Origin: Myxococcales bacterium
GTDB lineage: Bacteria; Myxococcota_A; Polyangia; GCA-2747355
Direction of reading: 5' to 3'
Assembly: GCA_020431405.1 (NCBI GenBank)
Contig: JAGQIK010000345.1
Coordinates: forward strand, 1-32,953
Length of the DNA: 32,953 bases
A program made the translations under genes and the position numbers. This document shows, piece by piece, positions 25,616-32,953 of this stretch (its first letter is position 1; each line of letters opens with the position of its first letter). The notes beneath the pieces were generated by a model. That model did not search any database, was not told where the DNA came from, and saw only the letters and a program-made list of their open reading frames with translations.

Positions 25616-26230
25616 CTAACGCTCGCCGAAGCTCTTACGAAACGCGCGCACGGCGCGAAAGAGTAGGACGTCGAAGGTTCCAACGCTCACCTCGAGCGCG
25701 TCAGCGCACTCCTCGCGGCTGCGCTCCTCGACGAGCCGCATCTCGATCGCGCGCCGATAGCGCGGGTTGATCTTGGCCATGGTCTGCGCGATGCGCTCGC
25801 CATTGAGGCGCCGCTCTTCGGCGGCGATGAGGCTCGCCTCGGGGCCGGGGCCGGGCGGTGCCTGCACCTCGGCCTCGTTCTTCAGCGCGTCGGCGAGCCG
25901 GCGCCCGCGCTGGTTTTTGCGATGGTGGTCGATGACCTTGTTGGCGGCGATCTGACGCAGCCAAAAGTAGATGCTGCGGCCCTGCCAGCTGAAGGTGTCG
26001 AGCTTTTCGATCGCTGTGACCATCGTCGCCTTGAGGATGTCTTCCGCCGTGGCCCGCTCCCCCACGCGCGGCAGGATTACCTGCGCGAAGAGCGCGTCCG
26101 CGTGGCGGCCCAGAAGCTCCCGCAACGCCGCACGATCGCCGGCTTGCGCGCGCTCGACGAGCGGTCGCTCTATCTGGGCTGCCTCTGCCGCGGCAGCTTC
26201 GGCCCTCGCCTTGTGCTCGGCCTTGCTCAC
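25616..26230 (-). CDS. ECF-type RNA polymerase sigma factor
   Basis: The product is about 204 residues. Region 2 is recognisable (ATAEDILKATMVTAIEKLDTF, then WLRQIAANKVIDHHRKNQR). Region 4 lies in the final 55 residues (MAKINPRYRRAIEMRLVEER, then ECADALEVSVGTFDVLLFRA, a helix-turn-helix). GTG 26230 has AGGTG about 9 nt upstream, and GTG 26242 would add four residues. It heads a four-gene operon with the putative membrane anti-sigma factor and two lipoproteins. It is divergent from the FadL-like gene, with only about 50 nt between the starts, so the two promoters must overlap. The sigma factor may control its own operon, but no GGAAC-type -35 box is obvious. Confidence 0.92.
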   Translation of the reverse strand: MSKAEHKARAEAAAAEAAQIERPLVERAQAGDRAALRELLGRHADALFAQVILPRVGERATAEDILKATMVTAIEKLDTFSWQGRSIYFWLRQIAANKVIDHHRKNQRGRRLADALKNEAEVQAPPGPGPEASLIAAEERRLNGERIAQTMAKINPRYRRAIEMRLVEERSREECADALEVSVGTFDVLLFRAVRAFRKSFGER

Positions 26231-26280
26231 CGCTCGTAGCACCTAACGGACGCCATCGAGGGGACCTTACACCACAGCTG

Positions 26281-27684
26281 ATGTATCCTGCGGCCATCCG
26301 ACGACGCGCACACCAGCTGCCGCCGGTGCTGCTCGGCGCCGCCGCGCTCGTCCTCGGCACCCTTTGCGGCGGTGGCGCGCAGGCTGGCGGCTTCACCGCT
26401 GCCCCCGCCAGCGCCCTCGACCTGAGCCTGGGCGGCGCGGGCATCGCCATGGCCGAAGGGGCCGCGGCGCTGTGGCTCAACCCCGCTGCGCTCGACGAGC
26501 GCCGCTTTGGGGCGGCGCTGACGCTCTCCATCTCGAGCGACGACAGCACCCTCGTGCGCGACGGTCCGGTGGTCAACCAGTCGCTGCCCGAGGCGCGCGA
26601 CGGCGAGGGGCCGCGCCTGGCGCCCACCATCGCCATCGCGGCGGCCATCGTTCGCAATCGCCTGTGGGTCGGCCTCGGCTACCACCAGGCGCTGCGTCAC
26701 GAGAGCCGCTTCTTGCCGCCCGACAGCGACCGCCTCGAAGAGTCCGCGCGCTACCTCGGCCGCTCGCTCTCGCTCGTCGATCACCGCGTGGCGCTCGGTG
26801 CTGCCCTGGCGCTGGGGTTCGTGCGCATCGGCGTCGCGCTCGAGATCGGCTACGCCAAGCTCGACCACGCGCGCGCGCTGTGGGCCGGATTCGACGCCGA
26901 CGCGACGCAGCTCGAGCAGAGCCGCTACGACAGCGACGCCGAGCTGTCGCTGGGCGGCGCCAGCTTTGCCGCGCGACTTGGCGTGGCGCTGCGGCCCTGG
27001 CGCTGGTTGCGCCTCGGCGCCGTCTTCTCGCCGCCCGGAGTGCGCCGACTGAGCGGCGCGCTGCGCTTGCAGCCGCCGGCGCAAGCCCCTTCGGGCTTCA
27101 CCAGCATCAGCGCCCGCAACGGCGACGCCGACCTCGACCTCGACCCGCCGTTGGGGCTCGACGTGGGTGCCGCGCTCGAGGCAGGACGCCGCCTGACCTT
27201 CGTCGCCGCGCTGCGCTGGCGGCGCTGGTCGTCGATCGGCACCCCGCGCGCGCGGCTCTCCGGCGCCGGCTACGACCTCTCTGGGGCCGCGCCACAGGCT
27301 GTCGACGCCGCGTCGCTGGGGCTCGGCTTCACGCTGCGCGATGCGCTGTCGCTGCACGCCGGCGCCGAGCTGCGGCTGCTCGACGGCTTCATGCGCCTGC
27401 GTGTGGGCTACGCCTACCAACGCGGCACGACGCCCGCGCAGAGCCCGTCTTCGGTGCTGCTCGATCCGCCGCGTCACACCGTCGCCGGCGGCGCCGAAGT
27501 GCGCGCCGGCGCGCTGGCGATCGCGGCCAGCGTCGCGCACAGCTTCGGCGTTCAGCTTCGCAGCGAGGGGGGCGGCACGGCGTTGGAGAATCCGCTCGCG
27601 CCGGAGGTCACGCGCGACATCGGCGCGGGGCGCTACGAAGCGTCGAGCACGCGGGTGGTGTTGGAGCTGCGACTAGCCCTGTAG
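26281..27684 (+). CDS. FadL/OmpP1-like outer membrane transport protein
   Basis: The 467-residue protein has a signal peptide ending AQA near residue 35. It then has the FadL-type start (APASALDLSLGGAGIAMAEG, ALWLNPAALDE), in which the N-terminal hatch segment and the NPA motif are conserved. Numerous amphipathic strands end in VVLELRLAL. FadL proteins move long-chain fatty acids or other hydrophobic compounds across the outer membrane. The transported compound cannot be told here. No strong ribosome-binding site precedes ATG 26281. Its 5' end faces the sigma-factor operon, and a regulatory link is possible but not shown. Confidence 0.87.
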   Translation: MYPAAIRRRAHQLPPVLLGAAALVLGTLCGGGAQAGGFTAAPASALDLSLGGAGIAMAEGAAALWLNPAALDERRFGAALTLSISSDDSTLVRDGPVVNQSLPEARDGEGPRLAPTIAIAAAIVRNRLWVGLGYHQALRHESRFLPPDSDRLEESARYLGRSLSLVDHRVALGAALALGFVRIGVALEIGYAKLDHARALWAGFDADATQLEQSRYDSDAELSLGGASFAARLGVALRPWRWLRLGAVFSPPGVRRLSGALRLQPPAQAPSGFTSISARNGDADLDLDPPLGLDVGAALEAGRRLTFVAALRWRRWSSIGTPRARLSGAGYDLSGAAPQAVDAASLGLGFTLRDALSLHAGAELRLLDGFMRLRVGYAYQRGTTPAQSPSSVLLDPPRHTVAGGAEVRAGALAIAASVAHSFGVQLRSEGGGTALENPLAPEVTRDIGAGRYEASSTRVVLELRLAL

Positions 27685-27698
27685 CGTGCGCGAGTGCG

Positions 27699-28112
27699 CT
27701 AGTCCTTCTTCTTCGCCTCGGCCTTGCCCTTGTCGGCCTCTTTCTTACCGCCGTCGTCCACCTCGACGAAGATGCCGTAGACGATGCCGACCGCGGCGCC
27801 GAGGGCGTAGGGAACCTTGCTGACGGTCACGCCGGGGCCGATGAAGGCGAGCTGCGGATCGCCGAACGCCTTGACCACCAGCGCGTAGAGTCCGAGACAG
27901 ATGCCGAAGCCGACGATGGCCTTGACCACCGGCGTCCAGATCGTCTCGTGACGCCAGAAGGGCTTGCCGGCGACGAAGCCGACCAGCGCGCCGATGATGC
28001 CGTAGAACAGGTAGTGCACGAAGCTCGGCATCGCGCCCAGCTGCATGAAGCCAAAGCCTAGGCCACCGCCGATGATGCCGCCCTTGAGCAGCCCTAGTAA
28101 CACGCGCAGCAT
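27699..28112 (-). CDS. Small membrane protein of unknown function
   Basis: The 137-residue protein starts at ATG 28112 with GGAG about 8 nt upstream. It has three or four Gly-rich TM helices (about residues 4-25, 33-49, 63-83 and 100-116) and a Lys/Glu/Asp-rich C-terminal tail (EADKGKAEAKKKD). Glycine-zipper-like spacing (GGIIGGGLGFGF) is seen in the first helix. I do not recognise a family. It converges on the FadL-like gene, with stops 14 nt apart. Confidence 0.78.
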   Translation of the reverse strand: MLRVLLGLLKGGIIGGGLGFGFMQLGAMPSFVHYLFYGIIGALVGFVAGKPFWRHETIWTPVVKAIVGFGICLGLYALVVKAFGDPQLAFIGPGVTVSKVPYALGAAVGIVYGIFVEVDDGGKKEADKGKAEAKKKD

Positions 28113-28337
28113 AGGCTTTCTCCGTGTAGCCGCACTCCCTAGTGGGACTTCGCGGCAAAAGTGGACGTGTCCTCTATCAAGTATACGCCACCTGAGCGAC
28201 GGCGCTTTCCCAACCCGGACGTTTGCTGCCGGTTTCCGCGGTTGCGTCGTCTATAGGCGCGGTGTAAGTATGAATTGTGTAAGGCTCCGCCTGGCCTCGG
28301 AAGGCAATGGGCGCGCAGCCGCGCACATTCCCCTCCG

Positions 28338-30119
28338 ATGACATCCTTTTGGCAATTCCTCAACCGGGACAAGACGGTCGAGCTCAAGGGGCTGACCGAA
28401 GATCTCGGCGACCGCTTCGCTGAGCTGATCGGTCGCGGCCACTCGGTCGCGGATCTCATCGGGCACTATGGCGACGATTTCGGGCATCTGACCTCGCAGC
28501 GCCTGACCGCCATGCATCGCGCCCACCGGCGCTATCAGACCACGCGCAAGCGCGCGCGCCAGCTGCAGAAGGCTCGCAAGGACGCCAAGCTCCCCGAGCT
28601 GCCGAGCAAGGCTGTGGCCGAAGTCACATCGCCACACGAGCTCGACGCGCTCTTTCGCACGGCGCGTATGTGTCCGCGCAAGGACTGCCGCGACACGGCG
28701 AGCTGGGCGCGCGTGCTGGCCAGCGGCGCCGACCTGTGGCGCCGCTGCGTGCTCGAAGCCCAGAAGAGCGGTCGCGCGAAAACGCGCATCACCGACGCAG
28801 GCCACCCCGAGGCCGATCGCTACGACGACCTCGCGCGCACTGACGACATGCTCGCCGACATCGCGCCGCACCGCTGGCTGGCGATGCGCCGCGGCCAGCG
28901 CGCCGGCGTGCTCGAGCTCGAGCTCGAGCTGCCGCGCGAGCCGCTGCTCGCGCAGGTCGAGGTGCTGCGCTCGGAGCTGGGGCCGACGGCGGCCGACCGC
29001 GACGTCAACTCGCTGCTCGACGAGCTCGTCTACGACGACCTCTCCTCGTGGCTGCTCCAGATCCTCGATCAGAACGCCGAGATGAAGGCCATCGACGGCG
29101 CCGCGATGGCCCTCGCGGGGCTGCTCAAGAGCACGCCGGTGCAGACGCGGCGGCTCGCGGCGGTGCAGCTCGGCAGCGCCAAGGCCCCGGTAGGCATCAT
29201 CATCGCCGACCGTGAAGGCGAGCTGCTCGAGCAGGTGGTGCTCAAGCGCGAGGGCAACTGGGTGCAGAAGGTGGTCGACTTCGTCGAGCGCGGCGGCGCC
29301 CAGCACGTCGCGCTGCCCACCAGCGCGCCGGACAACCAAGGCCTCTCCGAGCTCGAGCGCGCGCTCGGCGAGACCCAAGGCGACCGCGCGATCAACGTCA
29401 TCAAGGTCCGCTCCGCGGCGCTCGCCGAAGCACGTCAGCCGCTCACCGATCCACCGCACCGGCTGCGCCCGTCGGTGGCGTCAGCGCTGGTGCTGGCGCG
29501 GCGCGCCCTCGATCCGCTCAAGGAGTGGTCCAACGTCGATCCGGTCTCCATCGGCGTGGCGGAGTACCAGAACGACCTCGACAGCGAGCGGCTGCGCGCC
29601 GCGCTCAAGCAGACGGTCGCGCTTTGCCGCTACGAGCGCCGACGCGGTGGCAAGTCCTCGGGCGGCGGCGGCGGCGGCGGTGGCGGAGCGCCGGTGGCGC
29701 GCGGCGCCTCGGCGATGTCGCGACTCAACCCGCTCGTCAAGACCATCGCCGATCTGCGCCCCGGCATGACGGTCAACGGCGTCATCACCAACATCTCGCA
29801 CTTCGGCGCCTTCGTGAACATCGGCCTCGCTCAAGAAGGGCTGGTGCACATCTCGGAGCTCTCTGACGAGTACGTCAACGACCCCAACGAGGTGGTGCGC
29901 ATCGGCCAGCAGGTCAACGCCAGCGTGCTGGGCATGGATCCCGGCCGCGGGCGCATCTCGCTGAGCCTCAAGGTCAGCCGCGCGATGGCGGGCGCACGGC
30001 CCGGCGGCGCTGCGGCGAGCAGCGGCGCGCCGAAGCCAGGGCGCGGTCCGGGCGGCGGCGGCAAACCCAAGAGCAAGGCCGAGGCCCTCGCGAGCCTCGA
30101 GCGTCTGTTCAAGAAATGA
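28338..30119 (+). CDS. Tex-like S1 RNA-binding protein lacking the helix-hairpin-helix region
   Basis: The 593-residue product starts at ATG 28338; the frame stays open upstream but those starts look weak. YDDLARTDDMLADIAPHRWL and AMRRGQRAGVLEL match the Tex core (D-Y-x-D...PSHR-x-LA...RG). A YqgF/RuvC-like fold lies at about 280-345. DPVSIGVAEYQNDL at about 400 aligns with the Tex DPLSIGVGQYQHDV block. The helix-hairpin-helix segment should come next. Instead a poly-Gly linker (about 443-451) leads straight to an S1 domain (about 473-547, ending ISLSLKVS). A Gly/Lys-rich tail ends the protein. Tex proteins are about 770 residues and bind RNA and polymerase. The Nudix gene follows 13 nt downstream. 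Confidence 0.85.
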   Translation: MTSFWQFLNRDKTVELKGLTEDLGDRFAELIGRGHSVADLIGHYGDDFGHLTSQRLTAMHRAHRRYQTTRKRARQLQKARKDAKLPELPSKAVAEVTSPHELDALFRTARMCPRKDCRDTASWARVLASGADLWRRCVLEAQKSGRAKTRITDAGHPEADRYDDLARTDDMLADIAPHRWLAMRRGQRAGVLELELELPREPLLAQVEVLRSELGPTAADRDVNSLLDELVYDDLSSWLLQILDQNAEMKAIDGAAMALAGLLKSTPVQTRRLAAVQLGSAKAPVGIIIADREGELLEQVVLKREGNWVQKVVDFVERGGAQHVALPTSAPDNQGLSELERALGETQGDRAINVIKVRSAALAEARQPLTDPPHRLRPSVASALVLARRALDPLKEWSNVDPVSIGVAEYQNDLDSERLRAALKQTVALCRYERRRGGKSSGGGGGGGGGAPVARGASAMSRLNPLVKTIADLRPGMTVNGVITNISHFGAFVNIGLAQEGLVHISELSDEYVNDPNEVVRIGQQVNASVLGMDPGRGRISLSLKVSRAMAGARPGGAAASSGAPKPGRGPGGGGKPKSKAEALASLERLFKK

Positions 30120-30132
30120 CGGACGCCGTCAG

Positions 30133-30897
30133 ATGACAGGCGACAGGCCCGACAAACCGCGCCGCCCGCTGCGCAGCACGCCCACCAACGACGTGCTGAG
30201 CGTCTCCGGCAAGCGCGCCGGCGCCGATGAAGCGCGCGCCTGCGAGCCCGACGAAGGCGAGGATCCTGGCGGTAGCGCCGAGGCCGACAGCCTCGACGAG
30301 AGCGAGATATCCGAGCGCATCACGCTGCCGCTGCCCGGCGGCGAGATCGAGCCGCGCATCGTACGCCCCTTGGCAATGGGCAGCGGACCGTCGGAGTGGA
30401 TGGCCGAGCTGCCGCCGCTGTCCTACGGCTCGATGTTCGACGGCCGCGCGGGCGAGGTCGCGATGCTGGTGATGCGCGAGCCGGGCTGGATGCTGCTGCA
30501 GAGCAAGCGCAGCTACCCCACCGGGCTCTTTCGCGTGCCCACCGGCACCATCGAGGCGGCCGAGAGCGCCGAGCACACCATGCGGCGCGAGCTGCACGAG
30601 GAAGCCAACCTCACGCCGCAGTCAGCGCGGCGGCTCTTCCGGCTGCGCTACACGCTCGGCGGTCACGCCACGCCGTTCTACAGCGAGGGCTGGGTCATCG
30701 AAGGCTGCTCGGGACAGCTGCGGCCCAACGATCCGAGCGAAGCGATCAGCGCCTGGCGCGAGGGACAGCTCACCGAGCTGGCGACGATCTGCGCCGAGCT
30801 GCGCGCGCTCGACGGGCGCTGGAAGCCGTGGGGCTGGTTCCGCTCGGCGGTACACGAGCTCTACTACCAGCTGCTCGTGGTCGCCGCGCAGCGCTAA
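30133..30897 (+). CDS. Nudix hydrolase with long acidic N-terminal extension
   Basis: The 254-residue protein has a Nudix box from Gly138 to Leu160: G-x5-E-x7-RELHEEANL. The catalytic Glu residues are present, and the Gly of the canonical EExG is replaced by Asn. Nudix enzymes hydrolyse nucleoside diphosphates linked to another moiety. The substrate is not defined here. The first 85 residues are acidic and low-complexity, absent from typical members. It is 13 nt downstream of the Tex-like gene, and a small inverted repeat (GACGG/CCGTC) overlaps that gap. RNA- or nucleotide-related function in the same operon is a reasonable guess. Confidence 0.9.
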   Translation: MTGDRPDKPRRPLRSTPTNDVLSVSGKRAGADEARACEPDEGEDPGGSAEADSLDESEISERITLPLPGGEIEPRIVRPLAMGSGPSEWMAELPPLSYGSMFDGRAGEVAMLVMREPGWMLLQSKRSYPTGLFRVPTGTIEAAESAEHTMRRELHEEANLTPQSARRLFRLRYTLGGHATPFYSEGWVIEGCSGQLRPNDPSEAISAWREGQLTELATICAELRALDGRWKPWGWFRSAVHELYYQLLVVAAQR

Positions 30898-30929
30898 GCC
30901 TTCGACGCGGACGACCGCTCCGCGCCCAC

Positions 30930-31958
30930 TCAGAACGACTTCGAGATGAACGGCGCCAGCACCGGCCCGCCGCTCTGCCGCTTGACGGCGATCAGCCCGC
31001 CCTCGAGCACCATGCCTACCAGCCAGCCTTTGCCGAAGCCGTAGCCCGCCTCGAGCGCGAAGCCGGCGTAGCTCGTGCCGTTGCCGATGCCGCTGGGCGA
31101 CGGCGGATAGGCGTCGGGCACACTGCCCACCGGATGCCGACCCTGAAAGCGCGCGGCCACCAGCAGGTGGCGCGAGAAGAACCAGCCGCCGCCCTCGACG
31201 CTCCAGGTGAAGTCGTCGGCGAAGCCGCCGGTGCGGATGATGCCGCCCACCGAGAGCGCCACCCACCAGTTGCTGCCGCCGTAGCCAGCGTGCACCGCGA
31301 GCGGGATGTCGACGACGCGCGTGCCGATGCGCAGCTCGCCTTGTGCATCGCCGCTGCCGTCGACCTTGAAGACGGTCTGCACCGGATCGCCGGTGGCGAA
31401 GGGGATCTTCACTCCCCCCGAGCCGGCGAAGGCGAAGCCGGCGATTTTGTAGAAGCACCAGCGAAAGCCGATCAACGGATCGGGCGGCGCGATATGCGCC
31501 TTTGCCGACTCGCCGGGGCGCGGATCGCCGAGCGTGAAGAGGCGCAGCGGCGCCATGTTGAGCGTGAGCGCGAGGCCGCGCCAGATGCCGAGCTCGCCGT
31601 AGAGGTTGAGCGAAAGCTCGTGGTAGGAGGGAAAGTCGCTGCGCGTGTTGTTGCCGTCGTAGAGCCCGAAGCCTGGCAGCCAGCGAATCCAGCCTTTGAC
31701 GTAAGCGTGCAGCGGGTCGGGCGTCCACGGCCCGGCCTCGGCGCGCTGCGGGGCACCGAGGACGATGGCCGCGGCGATAGCGAAGGCGACGGCGTGGGCG
31801 AGGCTAGCGCTTCTTCGCGCCGGCGCCGCACGCGGGGTGCGTCGAGCCGAGCTGCACAGCGGAAGGGGGCACGAGCTTGATCGAGGCGAGCTTGTAGCTG
31901 GTGTTGCCGATGCGCCAGGCGCTGGGAACGAGCACGCCGGCGCGACGCGACCAGCCAT
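30930..31958 (-). CDS. Outer-membrane beta-barrel protein with uncertain start
   Basis: The mature part begins after a clear signal peptide (SASLAHAVAFAIAAAIVLGA, ending AEA). It continues as about 270 residues of amphipathic strands rich in aromatic and Gly residues (YHELSLNLYGELGIWRGLAL, SYAGFALEAGYGFGKGWLVG) and ends in Phe, as barrel proteins do. No ATG, GTG or TTG precedes the signal peptide at a sensible distance. The nearest in-frame ATG is 31958, deep inside the upstream PDZ gene, giving an implausible 155-nt overlap and a 45-residue Pro/Ser/Arg lead. The true start may be a rare codon, or the sequence may hold an error. The coordinates use the ATG. Exact family not recognised. Confidence 0.7.
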   Translation of the reverse strand: MAGRVAPACSFPAPGASATPATSSPRSSSCPLPLCSSARRTPRAAPARRSASLAHAVAFAIAAAIVLGAPQRAEAGPWTPDPLHAYVKGWIRWLPGFGLYDGNNTRSDFPSYHELSLNLYGELGIWRGLALTLNMAPLRLFTLGDPRPGESAKAHIAPPDPLIGFRWCFYKIAGFAFAGSGGVKIPFATGDPVQTVFKVDGSGDAQGELRIGTRVVDIPLAVHAGYGGSNWWVALSVGGIIRTGGFADDFTWSVEGGGWFFSRHLLVAARFQGRHPVGSVPDAYPPSPSGIGNGTSYAGFALEAGYGFGKGWLVGMVLEGGLIAVKRQSGGPVLAPFISKSF

Positions 31959-32823
31959 CGAAGTAGAACACGCGTTTGTCTTCACGCTGGTAGCGTACCA
32001 AGCGCAGGCGCTTGACGGAGAAGTCGTAGACCTCGTTTTCGACGACGAAGCGCTGCACCTCGAGCGGGCGCGAGAGGTGCGGCGGGTAGAGCCGCGTGCG
32101 CCCGACGAACTTGACCGTGTAGTTCGGGTCGGTGAAGTCGGCGATGGCCAGGTTGGGCAGAAGCCCGTGCGGCCGCGCCATCAGGTCCTCGGCGCGATGG
32201 CGCGTGGGCGCCTCCGCCGGCATGCTGCCCCAGCGCCGGCCGTCGTCGCCGCCGGCGATGTGCCCGAACGCCGAGCACAGCTCGAAGCGATAGCCCTGCT
32301 TGCCGGCCATCATGCGCAGCCGACGGCGGCCCTTGGGTTTTGTCGCGAGCTCGAGCGTCACGCCCTTGACCGCGGCGATCTTGCCCTGCGCGCGTCGGAT
32401 ACGGCGCACCAGACGCTTGACCTTGCGCGAGCGCAGCGCGTCGTTGAGCGCGCCCTTGAGCGAGGTGCGCATCAGCGTGAGCAGCAGGTAGCGGTTGCCG
32501 CGCTCGACGCCGAGCGTGACCTGCGTGCCCGGCGGGCCGGTGATGCGCGCGACGATCTGGTGGATCGAGAGCTTGGCCAGCGGCTGTCCGTCGACCTTGA
32601 TGATGCGATCGAAAGGCCGCAGCCCGGCGCGGTGGGCGGGCGAGTTGGGCACCACGTGCCTGACCTCGGCACCGCGTGTGATCGCGCTGATGACCATCCC
32701 GACCTTGCCGCGCCCTTTGCGCGGCGACGCCACGGGCACAGCGCCGCTCGCCGACCCGCGCGCGGCGCTCGGCAGCAGCGCCAGCAGCGCACACACGGCG
32801 AGGCCTGGAACGATGCGGGTCAC
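31804..32823 (-). CDS. Secreted PDZ-domain protein
   Basis: The 339-residue product starts at GTG 32823. The signal peptide (VPGLAVCALLALLPSAARG) leads to a PDZ domain at about residues 37-112, with the ligand-loop segment and the AGLRPFDRIIKVDGQPL block diagnostic of the fold. A basic helical stretch (SRKVKRLVRRIRRAQ) follows, and the C-terminal half is a beta-rich region without a recognised motif. No protease active site is visible, so it is a PDZ adapter rather than an HtrA enzyme. Its 3' end is followed on the same strand by the outer-membrane barrel gene, which suggests a shared function in envelope biogenesis. A TATACC box 8 nt before the start hints at a nearly leaderless mRNA. Confidence 0.82.
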   Translation of the reverse strand: MTRIVPGLAVCALLALLPSAARGSASGAVPVASPRKGRGKVGMVISAITRGAEVRHVVPNSPAHRAGLRPFDRIIKVDGQPLAKLSIHQIVARITGPPGTQVTLGVERGNRYLLLTLMRTSLKGALNDALRSRKVKRLVRRIRRAQGKIAAVKGVTLELATKPKGRRRLRMMAGKQGYRFELCSAFGHIAGGDDGRRWGSMPAEAPTRHRAEDLMARPHGLLPNLAIADFTDPNYTVKFVGRTRLYPPHLSRPLEVQRFVVENEVYDFSVKRLRLVRYQREDKRVFYFDGWSRRAGVLVPSAWRIGNTSYKLASIKLVPPSAVQLGSTHPACGAGAKKR

Positions 32824-32830
32824 CTTATTG

Positions 32831-32836
32831 GGTATA
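32831..32836 (-). promoter_or_regulatory. Candidate -10 box for the PDZ gene
   Basis: TATACC on the minus strand is AT-rich against a GC-rich background and lies 7-8 nt upstream of the GTG at 32823. No convincing -35 box is seen at standard spacing, apart from a T-rich run belonging to the adjacent terminator. Confidence 0.25.
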
Positions 32837-32854
32837 GCGCATTCGGCGCGCCGG

Positions 32855-32897
32855 AAAAAAGAACGCCCCGGCCGCGTGCGTGAGCGCGGCCGGGGCG
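32855..32897 (-). terminator. Strong intrinsic terminator for leftward transcription
   Basis: A perfect 13-bp GC-rich stem (32864-32876 pairing with 32885-32897) closes an 8-nt loop. On the minus strand the stem is followed by TTCTTTTTT (32863-32855). This is the best intrinsic terminator in the window. It would stop transcripts arriving from beyond the right edge, just before the PDZ gene promoter region. Confidence 0.85.
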
Positions 32898-32953
32898 TCG
32901 GTCGAAACCCAAGCGCCTCCGGATAAGGAGGATTCAGGAGGAGGAGACCTACC
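32898..32953 (+). promoter_or_regulatory. Purine-rich ribosome-binding-like cluster at the right edge
   Basis: AAGGAGG (32925-32931) and AGGAGGAGGAGA (32936-32947) lie on the plus strand. The first pairs with CCTCC at 32916-32920 around GGATAA. The second is close enough to the edge to serve a gene starting just outside. No coding region can be confirmed here. Confidence 0.3.

Noticed and set aside
28113-28337. Possible riboswitch or small RNA in the 225-nt gap before the Tex-like gene
   Set aside because: The stretch is somewhat AT-richer with TATA-like patches, but no stable conserved structure, terminator or known aptamer pattern was seen.
30118-30130. Short inverted repeat GACGG/CCGTC between the Tex-like and Nudix genes as a terminator
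   Set aside because: The stem is only 5 bp, there is no U-tract, and the genes are 13 nt apart in the same direction.

Overview
The window is very GC-rich (roughly 70% by eye) and looks like a chromosome segment of a myxobacterium (Myxococcota, formerly Deltaproteobacteria). The grounds are two proteins with MYXO-CTERM-type sorting signals (a Cys, a hydrophobic helix, then a run of Arg), many lipoproteins, GTG starts, low-complexity Gly/Ser/Gln tracts, and housekeeping genes set among lineage-specific envelope proteins. I see no rRNA, tRNA, CRISPR array, transposase, integrase or prophage gene. No gene-free stretch exceeds about 230 bases, so the segment is densely coding. || Layout. 1-894 (-): a membrane-anchored TolB/FlgO-like protein with TPR-like repeats that runs off the left edge. 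1111-5005 (+): a fused MYXO-CTERM/outer-membrane beta-barrel protein, truA, and an orphan lipoprotein. 5061-8410: a lipid-flavoured group made of a patatin-like lipase (+), an SRPBCC-fold protein (-) and a long-chain acyl-CoA synthetase (-). 8548-10704 (+): a STAND-type P-loop NTPase. 10797-13910 (+): a three-gene exported redox unit with a Tat-lipoprotein flavoenzyme, a c-type cytochrome lipoprotein and a hydroxypyruvate-isomerase-like TIM barrel. 13950-15373 (+): a small membrane protein overlapping pssA. 15389-16672 (-): an unrecognised protein. 16724-18154 (+): a compact GH31 lipoprotein. 18168-23537 (-): a di-heme cytochrome lipoprotein, a Trm112/UPF0434-like protein, ileS and a MYXO-CTERM protein. 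23670-26230 (-): an operon of ECF sigma factor, polyQ single-pass putative anti-sigma factor and two lipoproteins. 26281-27684 (+): a FadL-like outer membrane protein. 27699-28112 (-): a small membrane protein. 28338-30897 (+): a Tex-like S1 RNA-binding protein and a Nudix hydrolase. 30930-32823 (-): an outer-membrane barrel and a PDZ protein, followed by a strong hairpin terminator and the right edge. || How the genes work together. Core functions present are tRNA pseudouridylation (truA), phosphatidylserine synthesis (pssA) and isoleucyl-tRNA synthesis (ileS). Envelope biology dominates the rest. The exported flavoenzyme and cytochrome could pass electrons from a periplasmic substrate to the respiratory chain, with the isomerase-like protein acting on the same substrate class. 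The sigma-factor operon has the form of an envelope-signalling unit, with sigma factor, membrane-bound antagonist and two surface lipoproteins in overlapping reading frames. || Most noteworthy observations: a single open frame carrying an internal MYXO-CTERM signal and a second internal signal peptide (1111-3150); an IleRS whose HIGH signature is rearranged to G-V-H-H, a form linked to mupirocin hyper-resistance; the flavoenzyme/cytochrome/isomerase unit; a near-identical 37-nt repeat upstream of two genes 3.6 kb apart; a polyQ anti-sigma-like protein; and a Tex-like protein whose helix-hairpin-helix region is replaced by a poly-Gly linker. Very long open frames antisense to real genes are high-GC artefacts and were not annotated.
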